64,000 nucleotides of DNA, taken from NCBI RefSeq assembly GCF_903645305.1, contig NZ_CAHJXO010000001.1, positions 434,001-498,000 of the forward strand, written 5' to 3'. The stretch comes from Corynebacterium sp. Marseille-P4321 (GTDB lineage: Bacteria; Actinomycetota; Actinomycetes; Mycobacteriales; Mycobacteriaceae). Below, in pieces: positions 19,615 to 29,141 of this stretch (position 1 is its first letter; every line of letters begins with the position of its first letter). Made by a program: the position numbers and the translations under genes. Below the pieces are notes generated by a model. That model did not search any database. It had not been told where the DNA came from and saw only the letters and a program-made list of their open reading frames with translations.

Positions 19615-20294
19615 AGGACCACCATCCGTCCATCGACTTCCACCACGTCAACGCGCGTACCGTAGAGCTCGCTGAGCACCTCCGAGCGCATCACTTCGCC
19701 CACGGTGCCCACCACGTGGCCTTTCGGGCCGAGGTAAAGCACGCGGTCCACCACACCGAGGAACGGGTTGATGGAGTGAGTCACGCACATCACGGCGGCA
19801 TCGCTTTCGGCGAGCCGGGAGACGGTTTCGCGCTCGCGGGCGAGGTCGAGTGAGAGGAGGGGCTCGTCGGCAAGCAAAAGCTCCGGTTCCTGCGCAAACG
19901 CCTGTGCTTGGCGGATGAGCTGCTGCTGCCCGCCCGAAAGTAGGCCCGCGCGCCGGTCCGCAAACCCTTCTGCCCCCACAAGAGCAAGTAGCTTATCGAC
20001 GGCTTCGCGCGCCACCTTCCCCCTTGACCTCGGCGCCATCGCCAGGGAAACCAAATCGCGCCCGCGCACAGGCAGATCCGGCGGGAACATGGACTGCTGC
20101 GGAATGAACCCCACGCGCCCGCGAACATCGACGGTGCCGCGGGTGAGGCGACGCGTGCCCAAAATGGTGTGGAGCAGCGTCGACTTGCCCACCCCGTTGG
20201 GCCCGAGCACCGCGATGAACTCGCCGCGCTCGACGGCCAGGCTAAGGCCTGACCACAGCGGATCCACCGCCGCGTTGTTGAACTGCAGAATCAC
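19611..20294 (-). CDS. Metal ABC transporter ATP-binding protein
   Basis: 227-residue ATPase: Walker A GPNGVGKSTLL, Q-loop FIPQQSMFP, signature LLSGGQQQLIRQA, Walker B LLLADEPLLSLD and switch His in CVTHSIN. The start is GTG 20294 (VILQFNNAAVD), ten bases after the binding-protein stop; the longer open frame overlaps the binding-protein gene and lacks similarity. The signature has LLSGGQQQ rather than the common LSGGQxQR, with Arg two places on. It energises uptake through the adjacent permease. Confidence 0.88.
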   Translation of the reverse strand: MILQFNNAAVDPLWSGLSLAVERGEFIAVLGPNGVGKSTLLHTILGTRRLTRGTVDVRGRVGFIPQQSMFPPDLPVRGRDLVSLAMAPRSRGKVAREAVDKLLALVGAEGFADRRAGLLSGGQQQLIRQAQAFAQEPELLLADEPLLSLDLARERETVSRLAESDAAVMCVTHSINPFLGVVDRVLYLGPKGHVVGTVGEVMRSEVLSELYGTRVDVVEVDGRMVVL

Positions 20295-20304
20295 TTGAGG
20301 GAGT

Positions 20305-21246
20305 CTAATTCTTCGGCTGCGGCAGTTCAGTATCCGGGAGCGGATCTGCTTTCTGAACGGTCGCCTCGATCTCGTCGATAATCTGCTCAAAATAGTCCAG
20401 GAAGTCCACACCCTCCGGCAGGGTCTCGCGGATCTCCACGACCGGCACGTCGTTGTCCTGCGCCGCCTTGGCCAGGCGCTCCGTGGCGCCGTTGGTGCTT
20501 TGCGGATTCACCACGAGCAGGTCCAGCGTGCCGCTTTCAATCAGCTCCATCATTTGCGCGATGTCGGACACGGAGGGCTCTGAGTGGTTCAACGCCGCGT
20601 GCATGTAACCCTCCGGTGTGATGTCGTGCAGCTCAGTGCCCCACACCAGCGGTGCGGCGATTGGCTCCGTCATCGCGAGGTGGGCGTGCTCAAGCGACTT
20701 CAGGCGGGTCTCGACGTCGCCCATGCGTTCCGTCACCTTGGTGGCGTCGCCGCCGACGCGGTCCTGAATCTGTAGGGCGACTTCCTTGACCTTCTCCGGC
20801 GAGAACCAGATGTGCTCGAGCTCGTCCAAGGACTCGGGGGTCGCGGAGTGGGCGTGGTCGTGGTCGTGCGCGGTGCCGTCCATGAGCAATGGCGCCGCGT
20901 GGATGATGCGGTCCTGCTCGGCGACGGTGTACAGCGAGGCGTCGTAGTGACCGCCGTTCGCAACGACCGTCTCTGCCCCGCGAACCCGCGCGAGGTCCTT
21001 CGCGCTCGGTTCGAAGTGGTGCGGGTCGATGGACCTATCGGAAATGATCGCCTCCACCTCATTGCCCGTCACCGCCGATGCGACATCAGCCCACACTCCG
21101 GTGGTGGCCACGATCTGTGTTGCTTCTTGGGGTGCTTCATGCTGATCGGCCCCCGAGCTGTCGGAAGAGCAAGCTGCCAGCGCAGAGGTGGTGAGAACGG
21201 TGACCGTTGTAACACCTATTAGGCGGAGAAGTTGGTGGGATTTCAT
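20305..21246 (-). CDS. Zinc-type ABC transporter substrate-binding lipoprotein
   Basis: 313-residue cluster A-I metal-binding lipoprotein (ZnuA/AztC-like). Signal peptide with lipobox LAAC. Metal ligands are expected in DPHHFEPS, HIWFSPE, ALNHSEPS and the late acidic/His positions. A His/Asp-rich loop TAHDHDHAHSAT (~residue 130) is typical of zinc-specific members and argues for zinc over manganese. First gene of the importer operon. ATG 21246 is preferred over a TTG 12 bases upstream. From memory, C. glutamicum has a Zur-controlled operon of this composition. Confidence 0.87.
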   Translation of the reverse strand: MKSHQLLRLIGVTTVTVLTTSALAACSSDSSGADQHEAPQEATQIVATTGVWADVASAVTGNEVEAIISDRSIDPHHFEPSAKDLARVRGAETVVANGGHYDASLYTVAEQDRIIHAAPLLMDGTAHDHDHAHSATPESLDELEHIWFSPEKVKEVALQIQDRVGGDATKVTERMGDVETRLKSLEHAHLAMTEPIAAPLVWGTELHDITPEGYMHAALNHSEPSVSDIAQMMELIESGTLDLLVVNPQSTNGATERLAKAAQDNDVPVVEIRETLPEGVDFLDYFEQIIDEIEATVQKADPLPDTELPQPKN

Positions 21247-21317
21247 CGAGAATTCCAATCGGTTGGATCAAGCAGTTCCACGGGCGTAATCGCCTCGCAA
21301 GCAACAATCAAACCACT

Positions 21318-21337
21318 AATGAAAACGGATTTCAATT
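21318..21337. promoter_or_regulatory. Candidate metal-repressor operator before the zinc importer
   Basis: Imperfect palindrome TGAAA-ACGGA-TTTCA (21320-21334) with A/T flanks, about 75 bases before the substrate-binding gene. The pattern TGAAAnnnnnTTTCA resembles actinobacterial Zur boxes; the identity of the regulator is inference. Confidence 0.4.
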
Positions 21338-21385
21338 GTGATCCATACAGGTGATCAAGGTTTCAGGCCGTGTCGGGGTGTCCGA

Positions 21386-21431
21386 TATACTCACTGACGT
21401 CTTTCCACCTCTGACGAAATGAAGGATTCTC
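21386..21431 (+). promoter_or_regulatory. purSQL promoter and short leader
   Basis: TATACT at 21386-21391 predicts a start about 34 bases before the purS ATG; AAGGAT lies at the correct distance for ribosome binding. Unlike the other pur promoters here, this one has a leader. Confidence 0.55.
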
Positions 21432-21662
21432 ATGGCACGTGTCGTGGTTAATGTCATGCCCAAGGCCGAAATTCTTGATCCGCAGGGTCAGGCGGTGCTG
21501 CGCGCACTGGGGCGTATCGGAGTCGACGGCGTCGCGGACGTGCGTCAAGGCAAGCGGTTCGAGATTGAGGTGGACGATTCTGTCACCGACGCTGAGCTCG
21601 AGCGCATGGCCGAAACGCTGCTGACGAACACCGTGATCGAGGACTTCGAGGTTGTTCGATGA
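21432..21662 (+). CDS. purS: Phosphoribosylformylglycinamidine synthase subunit PurS
   Basis: 76-residue small subunit that bridges PurQ and PurL in the three-part FGAM synthase. Sequence [29 protein letters not shown] followed by [16 protein letters not shown] is characteristic. The stop overlaps the purQ start (ATGA), so stoichiometric coupled translation is expected. Confidence 0.95.
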   Translation: MARVVVNVMPKAEILDPQGQAVLRALGRIGVDGVADVRQGKRFEIEVDDSVTDAELERMAETLLTNTVIEDFEVVR

Positions 21663-22333
21663 GCGCAACCATCGGCGTAATTACTTTCCCGGGCACGCTT
21701 GACGACGTTGACGCGTTGCGTGCCGTCCGTCTCGCCGGGGCGGAGGCGAAGCCCCTGTGGCACGCGGACAATGATCTGACTGGCGTGGACGCGGTTGTTG
21801 TGCCGGGTGGGTTCTCCTACGGCGACTACCTGCGCTCCGGCGCCATCGCGGCCCAGGCGCCCATGATGGGTGCCGTGGTTGAGGCTGCGGGCAAAGGCAT
21901 GCCGGTGCTGGGCATCTGCAACGGTTTCCAGATTCTCACCGAGGCTGGCCTGCTACCGGGCGCTTTGACTCGCAACCAGAACCTGGACTTCCACTGTGTG
22001 GATACCTACCTCGAGGTGGCGAACCATGATACGGCGTGGACGAGACAGCTGGGGGAGCGCATCTACGTGCCCGCCAAGCACGGCGAGGGCCGCTTCCAGG
22101 CTGCGCCGGAGACCATCGAGGCGCTGGAGAAGGAAGGCCGCGTGGTGTTCCGCTACACGGACAACTTCAACGGCTCTATCAACTCGATTGCAGGCGTGAC
22201 CAACGAGACCGGCCGCGTGGTTGGTCTCATGCCGCACCCGGAACATGCCATCGAGACGCTCACCGGCCCGTCCACCGACGGGCTTGGCCTATTCGACTCT
22301 GTTATCGCCGCCATCTCGAAGATCGGAGCGTAA
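21659..22333 (+). CDS. purQ: Phosphoribosylformylglycinamidine synthase subunit PurQ
   Basis: Class I glutamine amidotransferase (224 aa) supplying ammonia to PurL. Signature [13 protein letters not shown], nucleophile Cys in [13 protein letters not shown], and the His/Glu dyad in MPHPEHAIE. Overlaps purS by ATGA and is followed by purL 6 bases later. Confidence 0.97.
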   Translation: MSATIGVITFPGTLDDVDALRAVRLAGAEAKPLWHADNDLTGVDAVVVPGGFSYGDYLRSGAIAAQAPMMGAVVEAAGKGMPVLGICNGFQILTEAGLLPGALTRNQNLDFHCVDTYLEVANHDTAWTRQLGERIYVPAKHGEGRFQAAPETIEALEKEGRVVFRYTDNFNGSINSIAGVTNETGRVVGLMPHPEHAIETLTGPSTDGLGLFDSVIAAISKIGA

Positions 22334-22339
22334 AACACC

Positions 22340-24625
22340 ATGACCGTGCATAACGACACTGTTGAAAACGCGTTTGACACCCCGGAGCTCGAGCAGCCTT
22401 ACGCCGAGCTGGGGCTGAAGACGGACGAGTACGAGAAGATCAAGGCCATTCTGGGCCGCCGCCCGACGGACGCGGAGCTCACCGTGTACTCGGTGATGTG
22501 GTCGGAGCACTGCTCCTACAAGTCTTCCAAGGTGCACCTGCGCTACTTCGGTCAGACCATGACCGACGAGATGGCCTCCAAGCTGCTCGCCGGCATCGGT
22601 GAGAACGCCGGCGTGGTGGACATCGGTGAGGGCGACGCGGTGACCTTTCGTGTGGAGAGCCACAACCACCCATCCTTTGTGGAGCCGTACCAGGGTGCGG
22701 CCACGGGTGTCGGCGGCATCGTCCGCGACATTATGGCCATGGGTGCTCGCCCGATTGCGGTGATGGACCAGCTGCGCTTCGGCCCGCTTGACGCGGATGA
22801 TACGAAGCGTGTCCTGCCGGGCGTGGTGCACGGCATCGGCGGCTACGGCAACTGCCTCGGCCTGCCCAACATCGGCGGCGAAACGGTCTTCGATGCGGCG
22901 TACGCAGGTAACCCGCTGGTCAACGCGCTGTGTGTCGGCACGTTGAAGGTTGAGGACCTCCACCTTGCGTTCGCGTCCGGTACCGGCAACAAGGTGATCC
23001 TGTTCGGCTCCCGCACCGGCCTCGACGGCATCGGCGGCGTGTCCGTGCTGGGATCCGCCACGTTCGAGGAGGGCGAAGAGCGCAAGCTTCCGGCCGTGCA
23101 GGTTGGCGATCCGTTCGCCGAGAAGGTGCTCATCGAGTGCTGCCTCGAGCTGTACGCCGCTGGCGTTGTCGTGGGCATCCAGGATCTCGGTGGCGGCGGC
23201 CTGTCCTGCGCCACCTCTGAGCTCGCAGCGGCGGGCGACGGCGGTATGACGGTCAACCTCGATGCCGTGCCGTTGCGCGCAGAGAACATGTCTGCCGCGG
23301 AGATCCTCGCTTCCGAGTCCCAGGAGCGTATGTGCGCTGTGGTCACCCCGGAGAACGTGGACAAGTTCATGGAAATCTGCGCGAAGTGGGACGTCAACGC
23401 CGCGGTAATCGGCGAGGTCACCTCCGACGCAGATCGCCTGCTCGTGTACCACAACGGAGAGATCGTCGTAGATGCTCCGCCGAGCACTATCGACGAAGGC
23501 CCGGTCTACGAGCGCCCCTTCGAGCGTCCGGAGTGGCTCGACGCTGTACAGGCCAACACCGAGATCAACACGGGTGCGGATTTGAAGAGCACCTGGCTGG
23601 ACATGGTGGCGTCGCCAGCACTGTGCTCGCGCGACTTCATCACCGAGCAGTACGACCGCTACGTGCGCGGCAACACCGTGCAGGCGAAGTACGCCAACTC
23701 GGGCGTGCTGCGCATCAACGAGGAGTCCGGCCGCGGCGTCGCGGTGTCCGCTGACGCGTCCGGCCGCTACACCTACCTCGACCCGAACACGGGCGCGCGT
23801 CTCGCGCTTGCGGAGGCGTACCGCAACGTCGCCGTTACCGGCGCCCGCCCGGTGGCAGTGACGAACTGCCTGAACTTCGGCTCCCCGGAGGACCCGGGCG
23901 TGATGTGGCAGTTCCGCGAAGCGGTGCACGGGCTTGCCGACGGCGCCGCGGAGCTAACCATCCCGGTTTCCGGCGGAAACGTGTCCTTCTACAACCAGAC
24001 CGGCGACACGGCTATCCTGCCGACCCCGGTGGTCGGCGTCCTCGGCGTGATCGAGAACGTCGCCGACGCGATCCCGCACGCACTGCCGGCGGGGGATGAG
24101 GATTACACCCTGATTCTCCTCGGCGAGACGAAGCCGGAGTTCGGCGGCTCCGTGTGGCAGGACATTTCCGGCCAGGGTCTCGCGGGCTTGCCGCCGCAGG
24201 TCGACCTCGCAAACGAGGAGCGCTTGGCCGAGTTCTTCACTTCCAGCCCCGCTGCGCAGACCGGTGTTTCCGCTGCGCACGACCTGTCTGAAGGCGGACT
24301 ATCGCAGGCGGTGTTCGAGATGCTGCTCGGCTCCGACAAGGGTGCGGAGCTCAGCCTCGAGGCCGTGCACGATGACGCGTTCACCGCGCTGTTCGCAGAG
24401 TCTGCGTCCCGCGTGCTCATCGCAGTCACTGCGGAGCGTGCAGATACCGCTGTGGAACGCGCTGTAGCCGCCGGGATCCCGGCAGCTGTGGTTGGTCGGA
24501 CCACGCAGGACGGCATCATCCGCTTCGGCGACGACGAGGTTGCGGTAAGCGAGCTCGCGGGCGCCTGGGCAGCAACCATGCCTAAGGAGTTCGGCACCGC
24601 CACGGCACCCAACGCCGCGGTCTAA
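22340..24625 (+). CDS. purL: Phosphoribosylformylglycinamidine synthase subunit PurL
   Basis: 761-residue small-type PurL, the ATP-dependent synthetase subunit acting with PurS and PurQ. Marks: [14 protein letters not shown] (catalytic His), [71 protein letters not shown]. The size is that of the PurS-dependent class, consistent with the two upstream genes. A strong terminator follows. Confidence 0.97.
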   Translation: MTVHNDTVENAFDTPELEQPYAELGLKTDEYEKIKAILGRRPTDAELTVYSVMWSEHCSYKSSKVHLRYFGQTMTDEMASKLLAGIGENAGVVDIGEGDAVTFRVESHNHPSFVEPYQGAATGVGGIVRDIMAMGARPIAVMDQLRFGPLDADDTKRVLPGVVHGIGGYGNCLGLPNIGGETVFDAAYAGNPLVNALCVGTLKVEDLHLAFASGTGNKVILFGSRTGLDGIGGVSVLGSATFEEGEERKLPAVQVGDPFAEKVLIECCLELYAAGVVVGIQDLGGGGLSCATSELAAAGDGGMTVNLDAVPLRAENMSAAEILASESQERMCAVVTPENVDKFMEICAKWDVNAAVIGEVTSDADRLLVYHNGEIVVDAPPSTIDEGPVYERPFERPEWLDAVQANTEINTGADLKSTWLDMVASPALCSRDFITEQYDRYVRGNTVQAKYANSGVLRINEESGRGVAVSADASGRYTYLDPNTGARLALAEAYRNVAVTGARPVAVTNCLNFGSPEDPGVMWQFREAVHGLADGAAELTIPVSGGNVSFYNQTGDTAILPTPVVGVLGVIENVADAIPHALPAGDEDYTLILLGETKPEFGGSVWQDISGQGLAGLPPQVDLANEERLAEFFTSSPAAQTGVSAAHDLSEGGLSQAVFEMLLGSDKGAELSLEAVHDDAFTALFAESASRVLIAVTAERADTAVERAVAAGIPAAVVGRTTQDGIIRFGDDEVAVSELAGAWAATMPKEFGTATAPNAAV

Positions 24626-24649
24626 CTCGCTGCTTGACCCAACTAAACG

Positions 24650-24695
24650 TCTGAGCTCTTGTTCCCCGCGATGGGAAACAAGAGCTCAGATTTTT
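24650..24695 (+). terminator. Rho-independent terminator after purSQL
   Basis: Long stem CTGAGCTCTTGTTCCC / GGGAAACAAGAGCTCAG (one bulged A) with loop CGCGAT, followed by TTTTT. It may also serve the convergent thioesterase gene weakly. Confidence 0.92.
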
Positions 24696-24710
24696 GTCAC
24701 TACAGCCGAC

Positions 24711-25739
24711 CTAATCCAACCGCTGCGCGGCCGGCTGCGGCTCCACCAGCGGCACCGGCTCGTACTGTCCGCGCAGGTCTTTCAGCGTCTGGGTGTGCTC
24801 CCAGAGGCGCTTGTCCTCGTCGGTGACCGGGGTGAACTGGCGGGCGGGCAGCGGGTTGCCGTCCACGTCGATACCGATGTAGGTGAACGTGGCGTGGATC
24901 GCGTTCTCCAACGCGTCGCGCCCGCCGCGCGGGTCGCCGGCGCGCAGGTGCACCGAGACGTGGTTGGAGCGTGAATCGGTGCGGGTCAGGCGCGCGTCAA
25001 CTTCGATGAGGTCGCCGATGTGCACCGGTTTGTAGAAGCGGATGCCGCCCGCGTAGACGGCCACGGTGCGCTCGCCGGACCATTCCATGGTGCAGGCCAG
25101 GCCGGCTTCGTCGATCCATTCCATGGCGGTGCCGCCGTGGACGTTGCCTCCCCAGTTCACGTCCGTGGGCTTTGCCATGAAGCGGTGGATGATGCGGGGC
25201 GCGGTGGAATCGTCGGTGTAGGTCTGGCTGAGCATCTCCTCTTCGATGGCCTTGCGCAGTCCGATGCGGGATTTGGCGGCTTCGGCGACGCGGATCTCCT
25301 CGGAGTCCGTGGGGTGGAACGAGGGTACCGGGGTCGGCGCGCCGGTTTCCGGGTCCTTGGCCACGAAGACCACAAGGCAGTCGCAGGCGCGGGTGAATAC
25401 GCCTTCGCGCGGGTCGGCGGAGAGCACCTCGTTGACGATGTGCATGGAGGTCCGCCCGGTCATGGCGATACGGGATCGCACCTCAACGATGTGGCCCGAC
25501 GGGATGGGGCGGGTGAAGTGGATGTGCCCCACGTAGGCGGTCACGCAGTAGGTGCCGGACCATTGCGCTGCACAGGCGTAGGCGGCTTTGTCGATCCATT
25601 CGAGCACGCGCCCGCCGGACACGCCGTGGGAGCCGGCGGTGAGCACGTCGGTGGGCGAGGCCATGAAGCGCAGGGTCAGTTGCGGGGAGCGTTCTTCAGC
25701 CACAGTCGCAGCTGGGGCGGTTTCGGGGGTATCAGCCAT
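24711..25739 (-). CDS. Acyl-CoA thioesterase, tandem double-hotdog
   Basis: 342 residues with two acyl-CoA hydrolase (4HBT, BFIT/ACOT7-like) hotdog domains. Domain 1 has [26 protein letters not shown]; domain 2 has [28 protein letters not shown]. The conserved Asp of the second helix is present in both (EWID). Such proteins cleave acyl-CoA thioesters; the chain length is unknown. ATG 25739 is used; a longer open frame runs back through the divergent gene and purF and is not coding. A minus-strand TATGGT is placed 7 bases before the ATG, again leaderless. Confidence 0.87.
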   Translation of the reverse strand: MADTPETAPAATVAEERSPQLTLRFMASPTDVLTAGSHGVSGGRVLEWIDKAAYACAAQWSGTYCVTAYVGHIHFTRPIPSGHIVEVRSRIAMTGRTSMHIVNEVLSADPREGVFTRACDCLVVFVAKDPETGAPTPVPSFHPTDSEEIRVAEAAKSRIGLRKAIEEEMLSQTYTDDSTAPRIIHRFMAKPTDVNWGGNVHGGTAMEWIDEAGLACTMEWSGERTVAVYAGGIRFYKPVHIGDLIEVDARLTRTDSRSNHVSVHLRAGDPRGGRDALENAIHATFTYIGIDVDGNPLPARQFTPVTDEDKRLWEHTQTLKDLRGQYEPVPLVEPQPAAQRLD

Positions 25740-25764
25740 GGGGCACACCATAATATGGGCGGGC
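25740..25764. promoter_or_regulatory. Divergent leaderless promoter pair (thioesterase / sterol-carrier-like gene)
   Basis: TAATAT (25751-25756) is 8 bases before ATG 25765 on the plus strand. On the minus strand TATGGT (ACCATA, 25747-25752) is 7 bases before ATG 25739. The two boxes overlap within a 25-base gap. Confidence 0.5.
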
Positions 25765-26157
25765 ATGGCACCGAAGCAGCAGATCGATCCAGCCGCCACC
25801 CGCAGCGCCGTCAAGGCGGTCGAGGGGTGGATTAGGGGAGGAGAGGGGGCAGCGGAGCCGTCGAGAAGCGAGCTCGCCCTAGCGGTGCGTACCACCGCGC
25901 GCACACTCGCGGCTGAGCTGCCGGGGCATTCGGTGGAGTTGCGCGTGCCGCCTTTTGTCGCAGTGCAGCTTATCGACGGTCCCCGGCACACCCGCGGCAC
26001 CCCTCCCAACGTGGTGGAGACTGATTCGCGCACGTGGCTCGCGCTTGCAACGGGCCAGCTCAACTTCGACGAAGCGGTGAAAAACGGGGCAGTGGATGCG
26101 TCCGGATCGCGGGCGGGCGAGATAGCTGCGGGCCTTCCCGTGATTGCCCTGACGTAG
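25765..26157 (+). CDS. Sterol-carrier-like small protein upstream of purF
   Basis: 130 residues similar to a family of actinobacterial proteins related to the SCP/MDMPI C-terminal domain ([27 protein letters not shown]... [40 protein letters not shown]). The WLALATG..F..AV..G.v..sG.ra motif is the usual SCP2-like ending. Ligand and role unknown. Located 24 bases before purF on the same strand. The C-terminal half contains a GCTTATCGACG copy (25968) read as QLIDGPR. Confidence 0.65.
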   Translation: MAPKQQIDPAATRSAVKAVEGWIRGGEGAAEPSRSELALAVRTTARTLAAELPGHSVELRVPPFVAVQLIDGPRHTRGTPPNVVETDSRTWLALATGQLNFDEAVKNGAVDASGSRAGEIAAGLPVIALT

Positions 26158-26168
26158 GCGTTCTCCGA

Positions 26169-26181
26169 TACAGTAAGGGGC
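26169..26181 (+). promoter_or_regulatory. Leaderless-type -10 box of purF
   Basis: TACAGT at 26169-26174 lies 7 bases before GTG 26182, favouring that codon over ATG 26188 as the start. Confidence 0.5.
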
Positions 26182-27657
26182 GTGCAAATGGATCTTGAGC
26201 GGGATACCCCGCGCGAAGAATGCGGCGTCTTCGGCATCTGGGCACCGGGCGAAGACGTCTCGAAAATGACGTACTTCGGCCTGTTCGCCCTGCAGCACCG
26301 TGGCCAGGAGGGTGCCGGTATTGCGGTGGGCGACCGGGACAACCTGGTGGTGTTCAAGGACACGGGCCTGGTGAGCCAGGTGTTCGACGAACCGGTTCTG
26401 GAAGCGCTGCAGGGGGACGTGGCGATTGGGCACACGCGCTACTCCACGGCCGGGGGCAACGAGTGGGAAAACGTTCAGCCGATGTTCCGCACCGCGCCGA
26501 ACGGCACGGACATCGCGCTCGCGCACAACGGCAACTTGACCAACTACATGGAGCTGCAGCGCGAGGCGATTGAGAAGAAGCTCATCTCCGCAAACGGGGT
26601 GAAGGGGCAGGGCTCGTCCTCTGACACGGCTGTGGTGTCGGCGTTGCTGGCGGATCTGATGACGGAGGGGCGCACGCTTGCCGACGCGGCCCGTGAGCTC
26701 CTCCCGCGCGTCCAAGGCGCGTTCTGCTTCATGGTCACCGACGGGCGCACGCTGTACGCCGCGCGCGACCCGCACGGCGTGCGCCCGCTGTCACTGGGTC
26801 GCCTCGACGGCGGCTGGGTGGTGGCCTCCGAGACGTGCGCGCTGGACATCGTGGGCGCGTCGTTCGTGCGCGACATCGAGCCGGGCGAGATGGTGGCTAT
26901 CGACGAATCCGGGGTGCGCTCCGAGCGCTTCGCCGAGACGCCGCGCGCGCACTGCGTGTTCGAGTACGTCTACGTGGCGCGCCCGGATTCGGTGATTGAG
27001 GGACGCAGCGTCAACGAATCCCGCATTGAGATCGGCCGCCGCCTGTCCAAGGTGAACCCGGTCGAGGCGGACCTGGTCATGCCGGTGCCGGAGTCCGGCA
27101 CCCCGGCCGCGATCGGCTACGCGGAGGCCTCCGGCATCCCGTTCAAGCAGGGCCTGATGAAAAACGCGTACGTGGGCCGCACCTTCATCCAGCCCTCGGA
27201 CACGTTGCGCCAGCTGGGTCTGCGCCTGAAACTCAACCCGGTGCGCGAGGTGATCGAGGGCAAGGACCTCGTGGTGGTGGACGATTCCATCGTGCGCGGC
27301 AACACCCAGCGCAAGCTTATCCGCATGCTGCGCGAAGCAGGCGCGGCGAGCGTGCACGTGCGCATCGCGTCCCCGCCGGTGAAGTGGCCGTGCTTCTACG
27401 GCATTGACTTCGCTAGCCCCGGCGAGCTCATCGCCAACCACGGCCGCACGGATTCGGACGAGGCGATCTCGGAATCCATCCGCACCATGATCGGGGCTGA
27501 CTCGCTCGCGTTCGTGCCGCTGGAGGACACGATCGCAGCTTCCAACCAGCCGGCAGAAAACCTCTGCGCGGCATGCTTCTCCGGCACCTACCCGTTGGGC
27601 CTGCCGGACGGTAACCCCAACGCAGACCTTGTCCGCCGCATTCAGAAAGACGCGTAG
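26182..27657 (+). CDS. purF: Amidophosphoribosyltransferase PurF
   Basis: First committed enzyme of purine synthesis (PRPP + glutamine to phosphoribosylamine). The N-terminal Ntn glutaminase domain has its nucleophile Cys in REECGVFGIWAPG after a short propeptide; ALQHRGQEGAGIAV, GHTRYSTAGGNEWENVQP and LAHNGNLTN follow. The C-terminal phosphoribosyltransferase domain has the PRPP loop VVVDDSIVRGNT. 491 aa is typical. Four late Cys (KWPCFYG, NLCAACFSG) may ligand an Fe-S cluster as in the Bacillus type. purM follows after 6 bases. Confidence 0.96.
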   Translation: MQMDLERDTPREECGVFGIWAPGEDVSKMTYFGLFALQHRGQEGAGIAVGDRDNLVVFKDTGLVSQVFDEPVLEALQGDVAIGHTRYSTAGGNEWENVQPMFRTAPNGTDIALAHNGNLTNYMELQREAIEKKLISANGVKGQGSSSDTAVVSALLADLMTEGRTLADAARELLPRVQGAFCFMVTDGRTLYAARDPHGVRPLSLGRLDGGWVVASETCALDIVGASFVRDIEPGEMVAIDESGVRSERFAETPRAHCVFEYVYVARPDSVIEGRSVNESRIEIGRRLSKVNPVEADLVMPVPESGTPAAIGYAEASGIPFKQGLMKNAYVGRTFIQPSDTLRQLGLRLKLNPVREVIEGKDLVVVDDSIVRGNTQRKLIRMLREAGAASVHVRIASPPVKWPCFYGIDFASPGELIANHGRTDSDEAISESIRTMIGADSLAFVPLEDTIAASNQPAENLCAACFSGTYPLGLPDGNPNADLVRRIQKDA

Positions 27658-27663
27658 ATCATC

Positions 27664-28728
27664 ATGACCGAGCACAACCCCGTTTCTTACGAGGCCGCAG
27701 GTGTGTCCATCGAGGCCGGCGACAAGGCCGTCGAGCTGTTCAAGGACCACGCCAAGCGCGCCACACGCCCTGAGGTCCGCGGCGGCCTAGGCGGCTTCGC
27801 CGGCCTGTTCGCACTGGGCAAGTACAAGGAGCCGCTGCTGGCTGCCGGCTCCGACGGCGTGGGCACCAAGCTGGCCGTGGCGCAGGCGATGGATAAGCAC
27901 GACACCATCGGCATCGACCTGGTTGCCATGTGCGTCGACGACCTCGTGGTTTGCGGCGCGGAGCCGCTGTTTTTGCAGGACTACATCGCCATCGGCAAGG
28001 TTGTCCCGGAGAAGGTGGCTGACATCGTCGGTGGTATCGCCGAGGGCTGCGTGCAGGCAGGCTGTGCACTGCTGGGCGGCGAGACCGCCGAGCACCCTGG
28101 TGTGATGGAACCGGACGACTACGACGTCTCCGCCACCGCCGTGGGCGTCGTTGAGGCCGACAAGCTGCTCGGCCCGGATCGCGTGCGCGAAGGCGACGTC
28201 ATTATCGCTATGGCTTCGTCCGGTCTGCACTCCAACGGTTACTCGTTGGCCCGCCACGTGCTGCTCGAGCGCGCTGGCCTGCCGCTCGACGAGGAAATCG
28301 AAGAGCTCGGCCGCACCCTCGGCGAGGAGCTCCTCGAGCCGACCCGGATCTACGCACTCGACTGCCTGGAGCTGGCCGCCGAATGCGAGGTCCGCACGTT
28401 CTGCCACGTCACCGGCGGCGGCCTGGCGGGCAACATGGAGCGCATCATCCCCGAAGGCCTGGTGGCACAGATGCGCCGCTCCACCTGGACGCCCGGCCCG
28501 ATCTTCCGCACCATCAAGTCCGTCGGCCAAGTACCGGATGCGGAGATGGAGAAGACCTTCAACATGGGCGTCGGCATGACCGCGATCGTTGCGCCGGAGG
28601 ACCGCGACCGCGCCCTGGCCATCCTCGCCGCGCGCCACGTGGACGCGTGGGTCATCGGCGAGGTCCGCGCGGCCGAAGAGGGCGACTCCGCACGCGCAGC
28701 GCTCGAGGGCTCCCACCCGCAGTACTAG
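27664..28728 (+). CDS. purM: Phosphoribosylformylglycinamidine cyclo-ligase PurM
   Basis: AIR synthetase, 354 aa. Family marks: YEAAGVSIEAGDKAVE, AGSDGVGTKLAVAQAM, DLVAMCVDDLVVCGAEPLFLQDY, GGETAEHPGVM and CHVTGGGLAGNMERI. It forms an operon with purF and ends at a strong terminator. Confidence 0.97.
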   Translation: MTEHNPVSYEAAGVSIEAGDKAVELFKDHAKRATRPEVRGGLGGFAGLFALGKYKEPLLAAGSDGVGTKLAVAQAMDKHDTIGIDLVAMCVDDLVVCGAEPLFLQDYIAIGKVVPEKVADIVGGIAEGCVQAGCALLGGETAEHPGVMEPDDYDVSATAVGVVEADKLLGPDRVREGDVIIAMASSGLHSNGYSLARHVLLERAGLPLDEEIEELGRTLGEELLEPTRIYALDCLELAAECEVRTFCHVTGGGLAGNMERIIPEGLVAQMRRSTWTPGPIFRTIKSVGQVPDAEMEKTFNMGVGMTAIVAPEDRDRALAILAARHVDAWVIGEVRAAEEGDSARAALEGSHPQY

Positions 28729-28761
28729 GCGAGCCGGGTCCTCCAACCTGCGGGCACGCTG

Positions 28762-28796
28762 AAAGAGAGGCGCCCAGCTCAGGGCGCCTCTCTTTT
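28762..28796 (+). terminator. Terminator after purFM
   Basis: Perfect stem AAAGAGAGGCGCCC / GGGCGCCTCTCTTTT with loop AGCTCA and a T-run. The symmetrical A/T flanks allow it to work for the convergent DUF3073 gene as well. Confidence 0.93.
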
Positions 28797-28816
28797 GTCG
28801 GTTGCTGCGTGAGGTG

Positions 28817-29032
28817 CTAGCGGTTGACGGCTTCGTCCTCGTCGTCCTCGCCCCAGTCTGCGTAATCCGCGTACTGGTCGTCCACCTCGTATTCGTCCTC
28901 GTCGTCCCAGTCGCGCTGCGGCTTGTTCCCTGCGAGTTCGCGCTGCAGAGAATCCAAATCCATGTCAGGCGTGTTGTACTTCAGCTGGCGAGCTACCTTG
29001 GTCTGCTTGGCTTTTGCGCGTCCGCGGCCCAT
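28817..29032 (-). CDS. DUF3073 small protein
   Basis: 71 residues, MGRGRAKAKQTKVARQLKY followed by NTPDMDLDSLQRELAG and an acidic tail (DWDDEDEYEVDD...GEDDEDE). This is the actinobacterial DUF3073 family, a basic head with a very acidic tail. Function unknown; conserved next to purine genes in the genus as I recall. Confidence 0.88.
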   Translation of the reverse strand: MGRGRAKAKQTKVARQLKYNTPDMDLDSLQRELAGNKPQRDWDDEDEYEVDDQYADYADWGEDDEDEAVNR

Positions 29033-29141
29033 GGCGTGACCCCCTTGAGGTGGTTTTCGGGCGGCCTATAACAGGCGGCCTCATCTATGCAATATTTTCC
29101 TAGACAGACACTATAGCTTGCGCCGCGACAAAATGCCCTTT
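29033..29141. other. Short intergenic region, DUF3073 promoter side
   Basis: 109 bases containing AT-rich ATGCAATATTTTCC and ATAGCTTGCG, probably the DUF3073 promoter on the minus strand. No further structure seen. Confidence 0.4.

Noticed and set aside
22289..23929. 546-codon minus-strand frame opposite purL
   Set aside because: Antisense shadow of purL with Val/Arg/His-rich composition and no recognisable domain.
25740..26435. N-terminal extension of the thioesterase frame through the divergent gene into purF
   Set aside because: It lies antisense to two genes; the hotdog protein starts naturally at 25739 with its own promoter.
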